DNA from: Cellulomonas wangleii
GTDB taxonomy: Bacteria; Actinomycetota; Actinomycetes; Actinomycetales; Cellulomonadaceae
Direction of reading: 5' to 3'
Length of the DNA: 64,000 bases
Assembly: GCF_018388445.1 (NCBI RefSeq)
Contig: NZ_CP074405.1
Location: 2,914,001 to 2,978,000 of the forward strand
Shown here: piece after piece, positions 36,534 through 44,486 of the stretch
Layout: each line of letters starts with the position of its first letter
How positions within the stretch are numbered: position 1 is the stretch's first letter
Made by a program: the position numbers and the translations under genes
Notes under the pieces: generated by a model
What the model was told of the DNA's origin: nothing
What the model saw: only the letters and a program-made list of their open reading frames with translations
Databases searched by the model: none

Positions 36534-37790
36534 CTAGTCCGCGGGACCGTCCGCCACGTCCGCGGGGGCCGCGTCACGCACGGGCAGGGGGCGTGCGGCG
36601 CCGGTCACCACGAGTCCGAGCACGACGGGCACGAGGATGGCGAGCAGCGCCTGCCGGTAGCCGACGTGCTCGGCGAGCAGACCCAGCAGCGGCGGGCCGG
36701 CGAGGAACGCGGAGTACCCGATGGTCGACACGACGGCGACGCGCTGGGCGGCGCGCACCGGGTCGTCCGCCGCGGCGCTCATGCCCACGGGGAACCCCAG
36801 GGCGGCACCCATGCCCCAGACCACCACGCCCGCGAGCGCCAGCCAGAGCTGGTCGGCCAGGCCGAAGACGAGCAGACCGACCCCCGCCAGGAGCGCGCAC
36901 AGGCGCAGCACGACGACGCGCCCGTACCGGTCGAGCAGCACCGTGCCGAACATCCGCATGGCGGTCATGGCGGTGACGAAGAGCGCGAACCCGACGGCGC
37001 CCGTGGCGTGGGTGGTCCCGAACCCGTCGACCACCGCCAGGCTGACCCAGTCGTTGGCAGCCCCCTCGGTGAGCGCGGCGGCCAGCACCACCAGGCCGAT
37101 GAGCAGCGTGCGCGGCTCGAGCCACGCCCCCACGGCGGCGCGCGCACCGCGCGGCGCGGCGGCCTCCGTCGACGCCGGGTCGTGCTGGTGGGCCGGTTCG
37201 GCGAGGAACGAGCGGACCGCGACGGCCGTGGCCACGCAGGCCAGCGCGACGACGACGGGGAGGTGGACCTGCACCGGCACGTGCAGGGCCGCCAGCACGG
37301 CGGCCAGGCCTGCGGCGCCCATGGTCCCGAAGGAGAACCCCGCGTGGTACCGCGGCATGACGGTGCGGCCCAGGCGCTGCTCGACGACCGCGCCCTCGAG
37401 GTTCATCGCGGCGTCCCAGACCCCCGCCCCGATGCCGACCAGCACGAGGCCGGCACCCACGAGCACCACCAGGTCGAGCGCGACCCCGAACGACGCGACG
37501 CCGTAGCCGGCCCCGTTGACGACGGCGAAGGCCAGGACCGTGCGCCGGGCACCCAGCCGCTCCACGACCAGGCCCGACAGGGGAAGCGCGACCAGCGACC
37601 CCGCGGCACCGACCAGCAGCAGCACACCCATGCGCTCGGGGGTCAGGCCGAGCGCGTCACGCACCGCCGGCAGCCGCGCCGCCCACGAGGCGAAGTTGAC
37701 ACCGGAGAGCAGGAACACGGCGAACACCGCCGCCGACGCCACCCGGACCTCGCGGGTCGGGGTGCTGCGGACGTCCTCCACGCGGCTCAT
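36534..37790 (-). CDS. MFS transporter
   Basis: 418-aa major facilitator protein with about 12 hydrophobic spans. Typical loop LSGLVVERLGARRTVL after helix 2 and LLDRYGRVVVLR in the second half. ATG at 37790 overlaps the end of the upstream MFS gene (ATGA). It resembles that neighbour across its length (shared EPRTLLIGLVVLAAA-like and EGAANDWVSLAVVDGFG segments), so the pair likely arose by tandem duplication. Substrate unknown; a sugar or drug are both possible. Confidence 0.93.
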   Translation of the reverse strand: MSRVEDVRSTPTREVRVASAAVFAVFLLSGVNFASWAARLPAVRDALGLTPERMGVLLLVGAAGSLVALPLSGLVVERLGARRTVLAFAVVNGAGYGVASFGVALDLVVLVGAGLVLVGIGAGVWDAAMNLEGAVVEQRLGRTVMPRYHAGFSFGTMGAAGLAAVLAALHVPVQVHLPVVVALACVATAVAVRSFLAEPAHQHDPASTEAAAPRGARAAVGAWLEPRTLLIGLVVLAAALTEGAANDWVSLAVVDGFGTTHATGAVGFALFVTAMTAMRMFGTVLLDRYGRVVVLRLCALLAGVGLLVFGLADQLWLALAGVVVWGMGAALGFPVGMSAAADDPVRAAQRVAVVSTIGYSAFLAGPPLLGLLAEHVGYRQALLAILVPVVLGLVVTGAARPLPVRDAAPADVADGPAD

Positions 37791-39238
37791 CGTGCTCCTC
37801 CCGGTGTCGGGGGTCGATCCGGCGTCCGACGGCGTCGCGTGCGCGGTCGGGGCGGCGGACGGTGCCGGCGGACGCGCGCGGCGCGGTGCGGTGCGTCGTC
37901 GCCCGACGCGGGTGCCGGGGCGGGGACGTCCGGCGTGCCCGACCCGGTGACGACCGCGTCGTCGGCGGGCGCCCGGGGGGTGGGGATCCCCGGCGTCACC
38001 GCGGCGACGGGGCGACGTGCGACGGCCGGTGCCACCACGACGCTGGCGATCATGGCCACGACGATGAGCACGAGCGCGCGACGTGCCCCCACCGACTCGG
38101 CCGCCAGGCCGAGCACGGGCGGCGCGACCAGGGAGGCCATGGAGGCGAAGGCGGACACCACGGCGACACGTCCGGCGGCGCGGACGGGCTCGTCGGAGGC
38201 GGCCGCGATCCCGATGGGGACCGCCAGCGCGGCCCCCGCACCCCACAGCACGACACCCGCCCCGGCCAGGCCGAGCGTGGGGGCGAACCCGAACGCCAGG
38301 AGACCGGTGACCGACGCGGCACCCGACGCACGGAGCACGGCCACGCGACCGAACCGGTCGAGCAGCCGCGTGCCGACCAGCCGCACCACGGTCATCGCCG
38401 CGACGAACAGGCCCAGCACGGCACCGCCCACGGACTCGCTGCGGCCGAACCCGTCGACGACCGCGAGGGACAGCCAGTTGTTGGCAGCGCCCTCGGAGAA
38501 CGCCGCGGCCAGCACGACGACGCCCACGAGCAGCGTGCGCGGCTCCCGCCAGGCGTCGAGCGCCGTCCCCAGCCGCCGGGCGCCGTGCTGCAGGCGGGAG
38601 GAGCCGGCGGCGCGTACGAGCGGACGGACCCCGGCCCGCTCCCCCGCCTCGACCTCGGAGGGCGGCAGCACGACGCCGCGCAGGGACGCGAGCCGCCACA
38701 CCACCACGACGGCGGCGGTGACGGGCAGCTGGACGCCCACCGGGACCCCGACGGCGGAGGCGAGCGCACCGGCGCCGGACCCGACGACGGCACCGACGGA
38801 GAACGCGGCGTGGAACTGCGGGATCACGGTGCGCCCGAGCGCGCGCTCGACGCGGGCGGACTCCACGTTCATGGCCACGTTGCCCAGGGCCACGGCCACG
38901 CCGTTGAGGAAGATGCCCACGGCGAGCAGGGCACGCGAGCCGACCGTCGGCCCGACGCCGAGCAGCACCAGCGCGGTGCCCAGCAGCACCGTGGAGGCGA
39001 CCAGCACCCGGCGGGTGCCGAGGCGCTGCAGCACCATGCCGGAGACGGTGACGGTGACCAGCGAGCCGATCGACCCGACCAGGAGCAGGAGCCCCAGGTC
39101 CGCGGTGCCGAGGTCGAGCAGGTCGCGCACGGTGGGGATGCGCGCCAGCCAGCTCGCGAACGCGGTGCCGGCGACGGCGAACAGCCCGACGAGCAGGAGG
39201 CGGGCACGGGCGACGGCCGGCGGGTGGGGGCGGGTCAC
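37787..39238 (-). CDS. MFS transporter, paralogue of the next gene
   Basis: 483-aa major facilitator with about 12 spans (loop MVLQRLGTRRVLVAST, second-half LLDRFGRVAVLR). It differs from its partner by a longer central loop and a Pro/Arg-rich C-terminal tail of about 60 residues that looks disordered. I start at GTG 39238; longer openings enter the operator region. Divergent from a LacI regulator with a palindromic site between them, so it is the probable target of that regulator. Confidence 0.92.
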   Translation of the reverse strand: MTRPHPPAVARARLLLVGLFAVAGTAFASWLARIPTVRDLLDLGTADLGLLLLVGSIGSLVTVTVSGMVLQRLGTRRVLVASTVLLGTALVLLGVGPTVGSRALLAVGIFLNGVAVALGNVAMNVESARVERALGRTVIPQFHAAFSVGAVVGSGAGALASAVGVPVGVQLPVTAAVVVVWRLASLRGVVLPPSEVEAGERAGVRPLVRAAGSSRLQHGARRLGTALDAWREPRTLLVGVVVLAAAFSEGAANNWLSLAVVDGFGRSESVGGAVLGLFVAAMTVVRLVGTRLLDRFGRVAVLRASGAASVTGLLAFGFAPTLGLAGAGVVLWGAGAALAVPIGIAAASDEPVRAAGRVAVVSAFASMASLVAPPVLGLAAESVGARRALVLIVVAMIASVVVAPAVARRPVAAVTPGIPTPRAPADDAVVTGSGTPDVPAPAPASGDDAPHRAARVRRHRPPPRPRTRRRRTPDRPPTPGGAR

Positions 39239-39293
39239 GGGAGGGCTCCGGGGTACGGGTGCTGCGGGCCGCGCGACGCGGGCCGCTGCGGCC

Positions 39294-39333
39294 TCGAATC
39301 GATTCGATCGATGGGGTGCGCGATCGAATCGAT
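39294..39333. promoter_or_regulatory. LacI-type operator between MFS and regulator
   Basis: Perfect 14-base palindrome tcgaatcgattcga (39294-39307) and a second copy atcgaatcgat (39323-39333). Together they form a 13-bp perfect inverted repeat (39298-39310 with 39321-39333) with a 10-base spacer, so the half-sites are about two helical turns apart. The AATCGATT core with central CG is typical of LacI-family operators. It stands out as AT-rich in very GC-rich DNA. Confidence 0.6.
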
Positions 39334-39423
39334 ATGAGGGGACGCGACCATCCTGCGGGTACGCTGACCGCGACGTCAAACGTCACCCACGCCCCTCGCC
39401 GGCCCCGGAGGTCAGCCCTGTCC

Positions 39424-40485
39424 GTGCAGCGCACCACCCTGGCCGACGTCGCCGCGAGCGCCGGGGTGTCCGTCTCCACCGCCTCGCTGGCGTTCTCCGG
39501 CTCCGGGCCGATCGCGGAGGCCACTCGTGCGCGGGTCCTGCAGGCCGCGCAGGAGCTCGGGTACGCGGGCCCCAACCCGCTGGGCCGCCAGCTGCGCCGC
39601 GGCCGCTCGGGCATCGTCGGCGTCATCATGGGCGACGCCCTGCGCCGCGCCTTCCGCGACCCCGTCGCCGTCCAGGTCCTCGACGGCCTGACCGCCACCC
39701 TCGGCCCCCTCGGGCTCGGCGTCCTGCTCATCCCCGGCCCCGACGACGCGTCGCAGCCCGCGGTCGACCCGCTGCTGAGCTCCGCGGCGATGGACGTCGC
39801 CGTGCAGATGTGGGGCGGCACCAGCGACGACCCCGTGCTGGAGATGCTGCGCCGGCGCGGCACGCCCGCGGTCCTGGTCGAGGGCACGCCCCAGCCCGAC
39901 GTGGCCGCCGTCGGCATCGACGACCACGGTGGCATGGCCGAGCTCGCGCGGCACGTGCTCGACCTGGGGCACACCCGCATCGCCACGGTGACGCTGCCGT
40001 TCGACCGCGAGCGCGCCGAGGGCCCCGCGGACGCCGGTCGCCTGGCCCAGCTCTCCTGGGAGATCACCCGACGTCGGCTCTCCGGGCTCACCGACGCCGG
40101 GGTGTCCCCCACGGTCGTCTACGAGACGCCCGCGTCCCTGGTCGAGAACGGTGCCGCCGCCGGGCGCGCGCTGCTGTCCGGCCCGGACCGCCCCACGGCG
40201 GTCGTCTGCCAGTCGGACCTGCTGGCCTCCGGCGTCGTGCTCGCCGCCCGCGAGCTCGGCCTGCGGGTGCCGCAGGACGTGTCGGTCGCCGGGTTCGACG
40301 GGCTCGACCTGCCGTGGCTGGCACCCGACGTGCTGACCAGCGTCGCCCAGCCACTGGCCGAGAAGGGCGCCGCGATCGGGCAGGCGGTCGAGGACCTGCT
40401 CGCGGGCCGCATGCCCGAGCCCCGCGTGCTGCCCGTGCAGCTGCGCGTCGGCACCACGACCGGACCGGTCCCGCCGGACGCCTGA
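39424..40485 (+). CDS. LacI-family transcriptional regulator
   Basis: 353-aa repressor-type regulator. N-terminal helix-turn-helix with TTLADVAASAGVSVSTASLAFSG reading into the hinge, then a periplasmic-binding-like ligand domain (VPQDVSVAGFDGLDLPWLAPDVLTSV). Ligand unknown; a sugar is usual for the family. GTG at 39424 is used, with GGAGGT about 12 bases upstream. Divergent from the MFS pair, with the operator in the gap. Confidence 0.94.
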   Translation: MQRTTLADVAASAGVSVSTASLAFSGSGPIAEATRARVLQAAQELGYAGPNPLGRQLRRGRSGIVGVIMGDALRRAFRDPVAVQVLDGLTATLGPLGLGVLLIPGPDDASQPAVDPLLSSAAMDVAVQMWGGTSDDPVLEMLRRRGTPAVLVEGTPQPDVAAVGIDDHGGMAELARHVLDLGHTRIATVTLPFDRERAEGPADAGRLAQLSWEITRRRLSGLTDAGVSPTVVYETPASLVENGAAAGRALLSGPDRPTAVVCQSDLLASGVVLAARELGLRVPQDVSVAGFDGLDLPWLAPDVLTSVAQPLAEKGAAIGQAVEDLLAGRMPEPRVLPVQLRVGTTTGPVPPDA

Positions 40486-40522
40486 CGTCCGCGGACGTCC
40501 GACCGGCCGCCCGCCGGCCCGG

Positions 40523-40957
40523 TCAGACGAGCCGGACGACCGCCTGCGCGCGGCCGAGCACGCGCGCACCGTCGACGCTCACCGTGAGGTCGAGGCGCAC
40601 GGTCCCGGCCTCGGCGTCCAGGGCGCCGACGGTCGCGACGACCTCGACGGCGACCTCGCCCGGGTCCGGGACCACCACGGGGCGCGTGAAGCGCACCTGG
40701 TAGTCCAGGACCGCACCCGGGTCGCCCGCCCAGTCGGCCAGGACGGCCGCCGCCGCACCCATCGTCCACATGCCGTGCGCGATGACGCCCGGCAGACCGA
40801 CCGCCGTCGCGACGCGCTCGTTCCAGTGGATCGGGTTGAAGTCGCCGGACGCCCCGGCGTAGCGCACGAGGCGCGCACGGTCGACCGTGACCGTGCGGCG
40901 CGCGACCTCCTGCCCGACCGCCAGGTCGGCGAGCACGGGGCGGGCGGGGGCGCTCAC
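40523..40957 (-). CDS. MaoC-like dehydratase (HadB-like)
   Basis: 144-aa hot-dog-fold protein. The hydratase motif is intact: YAGASGDFNPIHWNERVATAVGL with catalytic Asp and His, then GVIAHGMWTMG. By pairing with the next gene and position beside rpmG and murB it matches the HadA/HadB 3-hydroxyacyl-ACP dehydratase pair of actinobacteria; substrate chain length is unknown. GTG at 40957 overlaps its partner's stop (GTGA). Confidence 0.88.
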   Translation of the reverse strand: MSAPARPVLADLAVGQEVARRTVTVDRARLVRYAGASGDFNPIHWNERVATAVGLPGVIAHGMWTMGAAAAVLADWAGDPGAVLDYQVRFTRPVVVPDPGEVAVEVVATVGALDAEAGTVRLDLTVSVDGARVLGRAQAVVRLV

Positions 40958-41406
40958 GCGGCGTCCTCGGGGCGCACCGCGAGGGTGGACACCACGGTGG
41001 CGACGGGGGCCCCGTCGGCGTCGGCGATCTCGCAGCGCGTCGTGATCATCGAGAGCCCTGCACGCTGGGTGACGGCGTCGACGTGCAGCGTGGTCGCCAG
41101 CCGGTCACCGGCGTGGATCGGGCGGTGGTGCGTGAAGCGCTCGTCGGCGTGGACCACGCGGCTGAAGTCGATGCCCGCGGCCGGGTCGTCCACGTACTGC
41201 GCCTCGGCGCGCTGCGCCACCACGACCGCGAACGTCGGGGGCGCCACGACGTCCGGGTACCCCAGGGCGCGTGCGGCCTCCGGGTCGGTGTGGGCCGGGT
41301 GCGTGGCACCCGTCGCCTCGGCGAACTCCCGCAGCTTCTCGCGCGAGACCACATACACGTCGCCGGGCGGGTAGCCCCGCCCGGCGAAGGAGGTGTCGAC
41401 CGGCAC
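40954..41406 (-). CDS. MaoC-like dehydratase partner (HadA-like)
   Basis: 150-aa hot-dog protein with N-terminal FAS1-dehydratase-like likeness (SREKLREFAEATGATHPAHTDPEAARALGY) and RPIHAGDRLATTLHVD. It lacks the full catalytic motif of its neighbour (HPAHTD in place of NPIHWN), consistent with the substrate-binding half of a heterodimer. GTG at 41406, 30 bases after rpmG, so probably cotranscribed with it. Confidence 0.85.
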   Translation of the reverse strand: MPVDTSFAGRGYPPGDVYVVSREKLREFAEATGATHPAHTDPEAARALGYPDVVAPPTFAVVVAQRAEAQYVDDPAAGIDFSRVVHADERFTHHRPIHAGDRLATTLHVDAVTQRAGLSMITTRCEIADADGAPVATVVSTLAVRPEDAA

Positions 41407-41436
41407 GTCGGCGGTCAGTGGGTGACGAGGACCGCG

Positions 41437-41607
41437 TCAGCGGGTCTCGCGGTGCACCGTGTGCTTGTTGTCACGCGGGCAGTACTTCTTCATCTCGAGC
41501 CGGTCGGGCGTGTTCCGACGGTTCTTCTTGGTGATGTAGTTCCGCTCCTTGCACTCCGTGCAGGCGAGCGTGATCTTCGGGCGGACGTCCGCGCTCTTGC
41601 TGGCCAT
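41437..41607 (-). CDS. rpmG: 50S ribosomal protein L33
   Basis: 56-aa L33. Sequence runs [19 protein letters not shown] and ends [16 protein letters not shown]; the CxxC and third cysteine are there. ATG at 41607. Downstream of tRNA-Thr and tRNA-Met on the same strand and upstream of the dehydratase pair, the usual actinobacterial order leading to secE. Confidence 0.97.
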   Translation of the reverse strand: MASKSADVRPKITLACTECKERNYITKKNRRNTPDRLEMKKYCPRDNKHTVHRETR

Positions 41608-41700
41608 GTTCGTGTCACCTCTCGCGCCCCGCTGGGGCTGCGCTCTTCTCCTGGCGCGCGCCGGCCGACGCGCGCTGCTGCGACGGATGATCGCCGTACG

Positions 41701-41777
41701 TGGTAGCGGGAGCGGGATTCGAACCCGCGACACCACGATTATGAGCCGTGTGCTCTAACCACCTGAGCTATCCCGCC
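41701..41777 (-). tRNA. tRNA-Met (CAT anticodon), elongator type
   Basis: 77 nt including an encoded CCA. Acceptor GGCGGGA/TCCCGCT has a G-U first pair; anticodon loop CTCATAA gives CAT; T-loop GGTTCGAATCC. The absence of the initiator features (C-A mismatch at position 1, three G-C pairs in the anticodon stem) favours elongator tRNA-Met. Confidence 0.93.
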
Positions 41778-41835
41778 ACAGCGGTCGTGTCCCGGGCCGA
41801 CCGTCCGAGGACGATCGGCCCGTGACATACCACAG

Positions 41836-41908
41836 AGCCCCGAAAGGGAATCGAACCCTTGACCTTCTCCTTACCATGGAGACGCTCTGCCGACTGAGCT
41901 ATCGGGGC
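41836..41908 (-). tRNA. tRNA-Thr (GGT anticodon)
   Basis: 73-nt cloverleaf: acceptor GCCCCGA/TCGGGGC, D-arm GCTCAGTCGGCAGAGC, anticodon stem TCTCC/GGAGA around loop ATGGTAA (anticodon GGT), T-arm GGTTCGATTCC. CCA not encoded. 58 bases upstream of tRNA-Met. Confidence 0.95.
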
Positions 41909-41918
41909 AGCGCGGACC

Positions 41919-41947
41919 AGAGTACACGGGCTCCGCCGTGGTCGGAA
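41919..41947 (-). promoter_or_regulatory. promoter of tRNA-Thr, tRNA-Met and rpmG
   Basis: Minus strand -35 TTCCGA (41942-41947), 17-base spacer, -10 TACTCT (41919-41924), only about 10 bases from the tRNA-Thr 5' end. Good spacing and position. Confidence 0.55.
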
Positions 41948-42055
41948 ATCGGCTCCGCCACACCCCCGTCCGGACGTCTCCGTCGGTCGCCCGAGCGCGA
42001 TCCGAAGCGTTTCAGTTCGTCGCGCGCACCGAGGGTGCGTGCCACGATCCGGCGC

Positions 42056-42472
42056 ATGCGCACCCACCCGCGCGGCCGCCTCGCCGCGGCCGCCGCCCTG
42101 TCCGCCACCCTCCTCCTGGCCGCCTGCAGCGGCGACCAGGGCGTGGACCCCTCGACCGCCGACTGGCCGGCAGCCGTCACCCCCGCCGACGCCGACGGCG
42201 AGTTCTGGGTCGTCTGGACCGCGATCGCCGAGAGCGGCGACGACCCGGCGCTCGCGACGGAGGTCGAGCGGCTGGCCGAGGAGGGCTACGAGGTGGAGCC
42301 CTGGGCCCCGAGCTGCCAGTCCGGCGCGCAGGACGCGCTCAGCGGCGTCACGGGCTACGGCGAGCCGGTGGGCGTGGGGGTGGCGTTCGGGTCCGAGGAG
42401 GACGCCGGCGTCTTCGACACCCGCGACGAGGGCAGCACCGTGAGCATCACGCAGGGCACCTGGACCTGCTGA
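42056..42472 (+). CDS. small lipoprotein of unknown function
   Basis: 138-aa predicted lipoprotein. Basic start (MRTHPRGRL), hydrophobic stretch AAAAALSATLLLAAC ending in a good lipobox with lipidated Cys24, then an acidic secreted domain. Two other cysteines (PSCQSG and the C-terminal TWTC) could form a disulfide. No known family recognised. ATG at 42056 with a CACGAT hexamer seven bases upstream and no ribosome site. It stands alone between tRNA-Thr and tRNA-Tyr, followed by two hairpins. Confidence 0.82.
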   Translation: MRTHPRGRLAAAAALSATLLLAACSGDQGVDPSTADWPAAVTPADADGEFWVVWTAIAESGDDPALATEVERLAEEGYEVEPWAPSCQSGAQDALSGVTGYGEPVGVGVAFGSEEDAGVFDTRDEGSTVSITQGTWTC

Positions 42473-42477
42473 GGCCC

Positions 42478-42503
42478 GCGCGCCGCCTCACGGGGCGGCG
42501 CGC
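42478..42503 (+). terminator. terminator after the lipoprotein gene
   Basis: Perfect 10-bp inverted repeat (42478-42487 with 42494-42503), six-base loop, five bases after the lipoprotein stop. Confidence 0.6.
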
Positions 42504-42534
42504 ACCGGCCCGGGCGGCGTGACCCCGGGGACGG

Positions 42535-42568
42535 CGGAGGGGCCGTCCTGGTCAGGACGGCCCCTCCG
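42535..42568 (-). terminator. terminator after tRNA-Tyr
   Basis: Perfect 15-bp inverted repeat (42535-42549 with 42554-42568), GGTC loop, five bases beyond the tRNA-Tyr 3' end. Could also stop plus-strand transcription from the lipoprotein gene. Confidence 0.65.
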
Positions 42569-42573
42569 GTGCG

Positions 42574-42655
42574 TGGCGGGTGAGGGATTCGAACCCCCGT
42601 AGGCGTTGCCAGCTGATTTACAGTCAGCCCCCTTTGGCCACTCGGGTAACCCGCC
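42574..42655 (-). tRNA. tRNA-Tyr (GTA anticodon)
   Basis: 82-nt class II tRNA with the expected long variable arm. Acceptor GGCGGGT/ACCCGCC, anticodon loop CTGTAAA (anticodon GTA), T-arm GGTTCGAATCC; CCA not encoded. A -10-like TATCCT lies at 42736-42741 upstream, without a clear -35. Confidence 0.95.
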
Positions 42656-42880
42656 AAGGAGCACCGACCCGTCGACCACGTCGACCCCCACGGACGGCGG
42701 GGCCGGCGCGTCCGCGCGAGCGGCGTGCGGATGGAAGGATAGCAAGTCCGAGGGGGGCTCGCGCACACCGGCCCGTGGCCGGACCCGCGACAGGGGTCCG
42801 ACGGCACCGGACGTGCCCCGCCCACGCCCTCGTCGGACGGACCAGCAGGCACCCCCACCGGGGGGCCGGGAGGGAGCAGC

Positions 42881-43378
42881 ATGGCGAGCGAGTCGTCGTT
42901 CGACGTCGTCAGCAAGGTCGACCGCCAGGAGGTCGACAACGCGCTGAACCAGGCCGCGAAGGAGATCGCGCAGCGCTACGACTTCAAGGGCGTGGGGGCG
43001 TCCATCGCGTGGAGCGGCGAGAGCATCCTCATGGTCGCCAACTCCCCCGAGCGCGTGCTGGCGGTGCTGGACGTCTTCCAGACCAAGCTGATCAAGCGCA
43101 ACATCTCGCTGAAGTCGCTCGACACGGGCGACGGCGAGCCCAAGCCCTCGGGCAAGGAGTACCGCCTGGCCGCGTCCATCAAGGAAGGGCTGAGCACCGA
43201 GGTCGCCAAGAAGCTCGCGAAGATCGTCCGCGACGAGGGCCCCAAGGGCGTCAAGACGCAGATCCAGGGCGACGAGCTGCGGGTCTCCGCCAAGAGCCGT
43301 GACGACCTGCAGGCCGTCATCGCGCTGCTGAAGGGCGCCGACGTGGACGCGGCGCTCCAGTTCGTCAACTACCGCTGA
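42881..43378 (+). CDS. yajQ: YajQ family nucleotide-binding protein
   Basis: 165-aa YajQ/UPF0234 protein. The family opening [20 protein letters not shown] and RYDFKG are exact, with [12 protein letters not shown] and [14 protein letters not shown] later. Homologues bind tRNA or cyclic di-GMP; which applies here is unknown. ATG at 42881 after GGGAGGGAG. Single gene closed by a hairpin shared with htpX. Confidence 0.95.
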   Translation: MASESSFDVVSKVDRQEVDNALNQAAKEIAQRYDFKGVGASIAWSGESILMVANSPERVLAVLDVFQTKLIKRNISLKSLDTGDGEPKPSGKEYRLAASIKEGLSTEVAKKLAKIVRDEGPKGVKTQIQGDELRVSAKSRDDLQAVIALLKGADVDAALQFVNYR

Positions 43379-43392
43379 CGGTCCGCACAGCG

Positions 43393-43424
43393 CGCAGGCC
43401 GACCGGGAGCCCGGTCGGCCTGCG
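43393..43424. terminator. bidirectional terminator of yajQ and htpX
   Basis: Perfect 14-bp inverted repeat (43393-43406 with 43411-43424), GAGC loop, centred in the 60-base gap between the converging genes. Confidence 0.75.
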
Positions 43425-43438
43425 GCAGCGCGTCGTGC

Positions 43439-44311
43439 TCAGTAGCGGGTGACGGGCCCGCCCGCCATGGCCTCCAGGCGCGCGATCCGGTCCGGCATCG
43501 GCGGGTGGGTCGCGAACAGGCGACCGACGCCGGCGCCGCGGAACGGGTTGGCGATCATGAGGTGGGAGACGTCCACCAGCTCACGGTCCTGGGGCAGCGG
43601 CCGGGCGGCGGCCCCGGCCTCGAGCTTGCGCAGCGCGGACGCCAGGGCCAGCGGGTCGCCGGTGAGCCGCGCGCCGTCCTCGTCCGCGTCGTACTCGCGG
43701 GTGCGGGAGATCGCGAGCTGCACCATGGTCGCGGCCAGGGGCGCCAGGAACACCATCAGCAGGCCCGCGACGGGGTTGGCGCCCTCGCGCCGGTCCCCGC
43801 CACCGAAGAACATGGCGAACTGGGCCAGCGACGTGATGACGCCGGCGACCGCCGCGGCCACCGACGACGTGAGGATGTCGCGGTTGTAGACGTGCATGAG
43901 CTCGTGGCCGAGCACCCCGCGCAGCTCGCGCTCGTCGAGGATCGCGAGGATCCCCTCGGTGCAGCACACCGCCGCGTTCTGGGGGTTGCGACCCGTCGCG
44001 AACGCGTTGGGCGCCATCGTCGGCGACACGTACAGCCGCGGCATGGGCTGCCGGGCGGCCGTCGAGAGCTCGCGGACGATGCGGTACATCGTGGGCTGCT
44101 CGATCTCGCTGACCGGCCGCGCCCGCATGGCGCGGATCGCGATCTTGTCGGAGTTCCAGTAGCTGTACGCGGTCATCACCAGGCCCAGCGCCGTGAACAG
44201 CCAGAGGTACTGCGGACCGCCGCCCAGCAGCCATCCGATGCCCAGCAGCACGGCCCACAGAGCGCCGAACAGCGCCGCCGTCTTCAGCCCGTTGTAGTGC
44301 CGGTGACCCAT
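43439..44311 (-). CDS. htpX: membrane zinc protease HtpX
   Basis: 290-aa M48 metalloprotease for membrane-protein quality control. Two N-terminal spans ([20 protein letters not shown] and [15 protein letters not shown]), the zinc motif HELMH in [15 protein letters not shown], and the third-ligand region [15 protein letters not shown]. Further spans lie between. The catalytic side faces the cytoplasm in the family. ATG at 44311; longer in-frame reading has no HtpX likeness. Confidence 0.95.
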   Translation of the reverse strand: MGHRHYNGLKTAALFGALWAVLLGIGWLLGGGPQYLWLFTALGLVMTAYSYWNSDKIAIRAMRARPVSEIEQPTMYRIVRELSTAARQPMPRLYVSPTMAPNAFATGRNPQNAAVCCTEGILAILDERELRGVLGHELMHVYNRDILTSSVAAAVAGVITSLAQFAMFFGGGDRREGANPVAGLLMVFLAPLAATMVQLAISRTREYDADEDGARLTGDPLALASALRKLEAGAAARPLPQDRELVDVSHLMIANPFRGAGVGRLFATHPPMPDRIARLEAMAGGPVTRY

Positions 44312-44445
44312 CTGCGTCCTCGTCCTCCCCGCGTCCGGCACCCACGTCCGTCCGCACCAGTCACAACGCCACGCGGCGGGCCGACGTTCCCCGGCGTGGG
44401 CGCGTGGCGTCGTGACGCCGTCCGGCGCGCAGGACCCCGGCACAG

Positions 44446-44479
44446 CGCTGCCCCGGACGCGTCGGCGTCCGGGGCAGCG
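44446..44479 (-). terminator. terminator after the reductase gene
   Basis: Perfect 15-bp inverted repeat (44446-44460 with 44465-44479), GTCG loop, seven bases beyond the stop of the fprA-like gene. Confidence 0.75.
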
Positions 44480-44486
44480 GTCGTGC

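Noticed and set aside
40486..40522. Possible terminator between lacI and the dehydratase gene
   Set aside because: The pairing (gaccgg with ccggtc plus bulge) is only about six pairs and not convincing.
35031..40703. 1890-codon plus-strand frame across murB and the MFS genes
   Set aside because: Low-complexity Arg/Ala/Pro translation, no domain, and true genes on the other strand explain the region.
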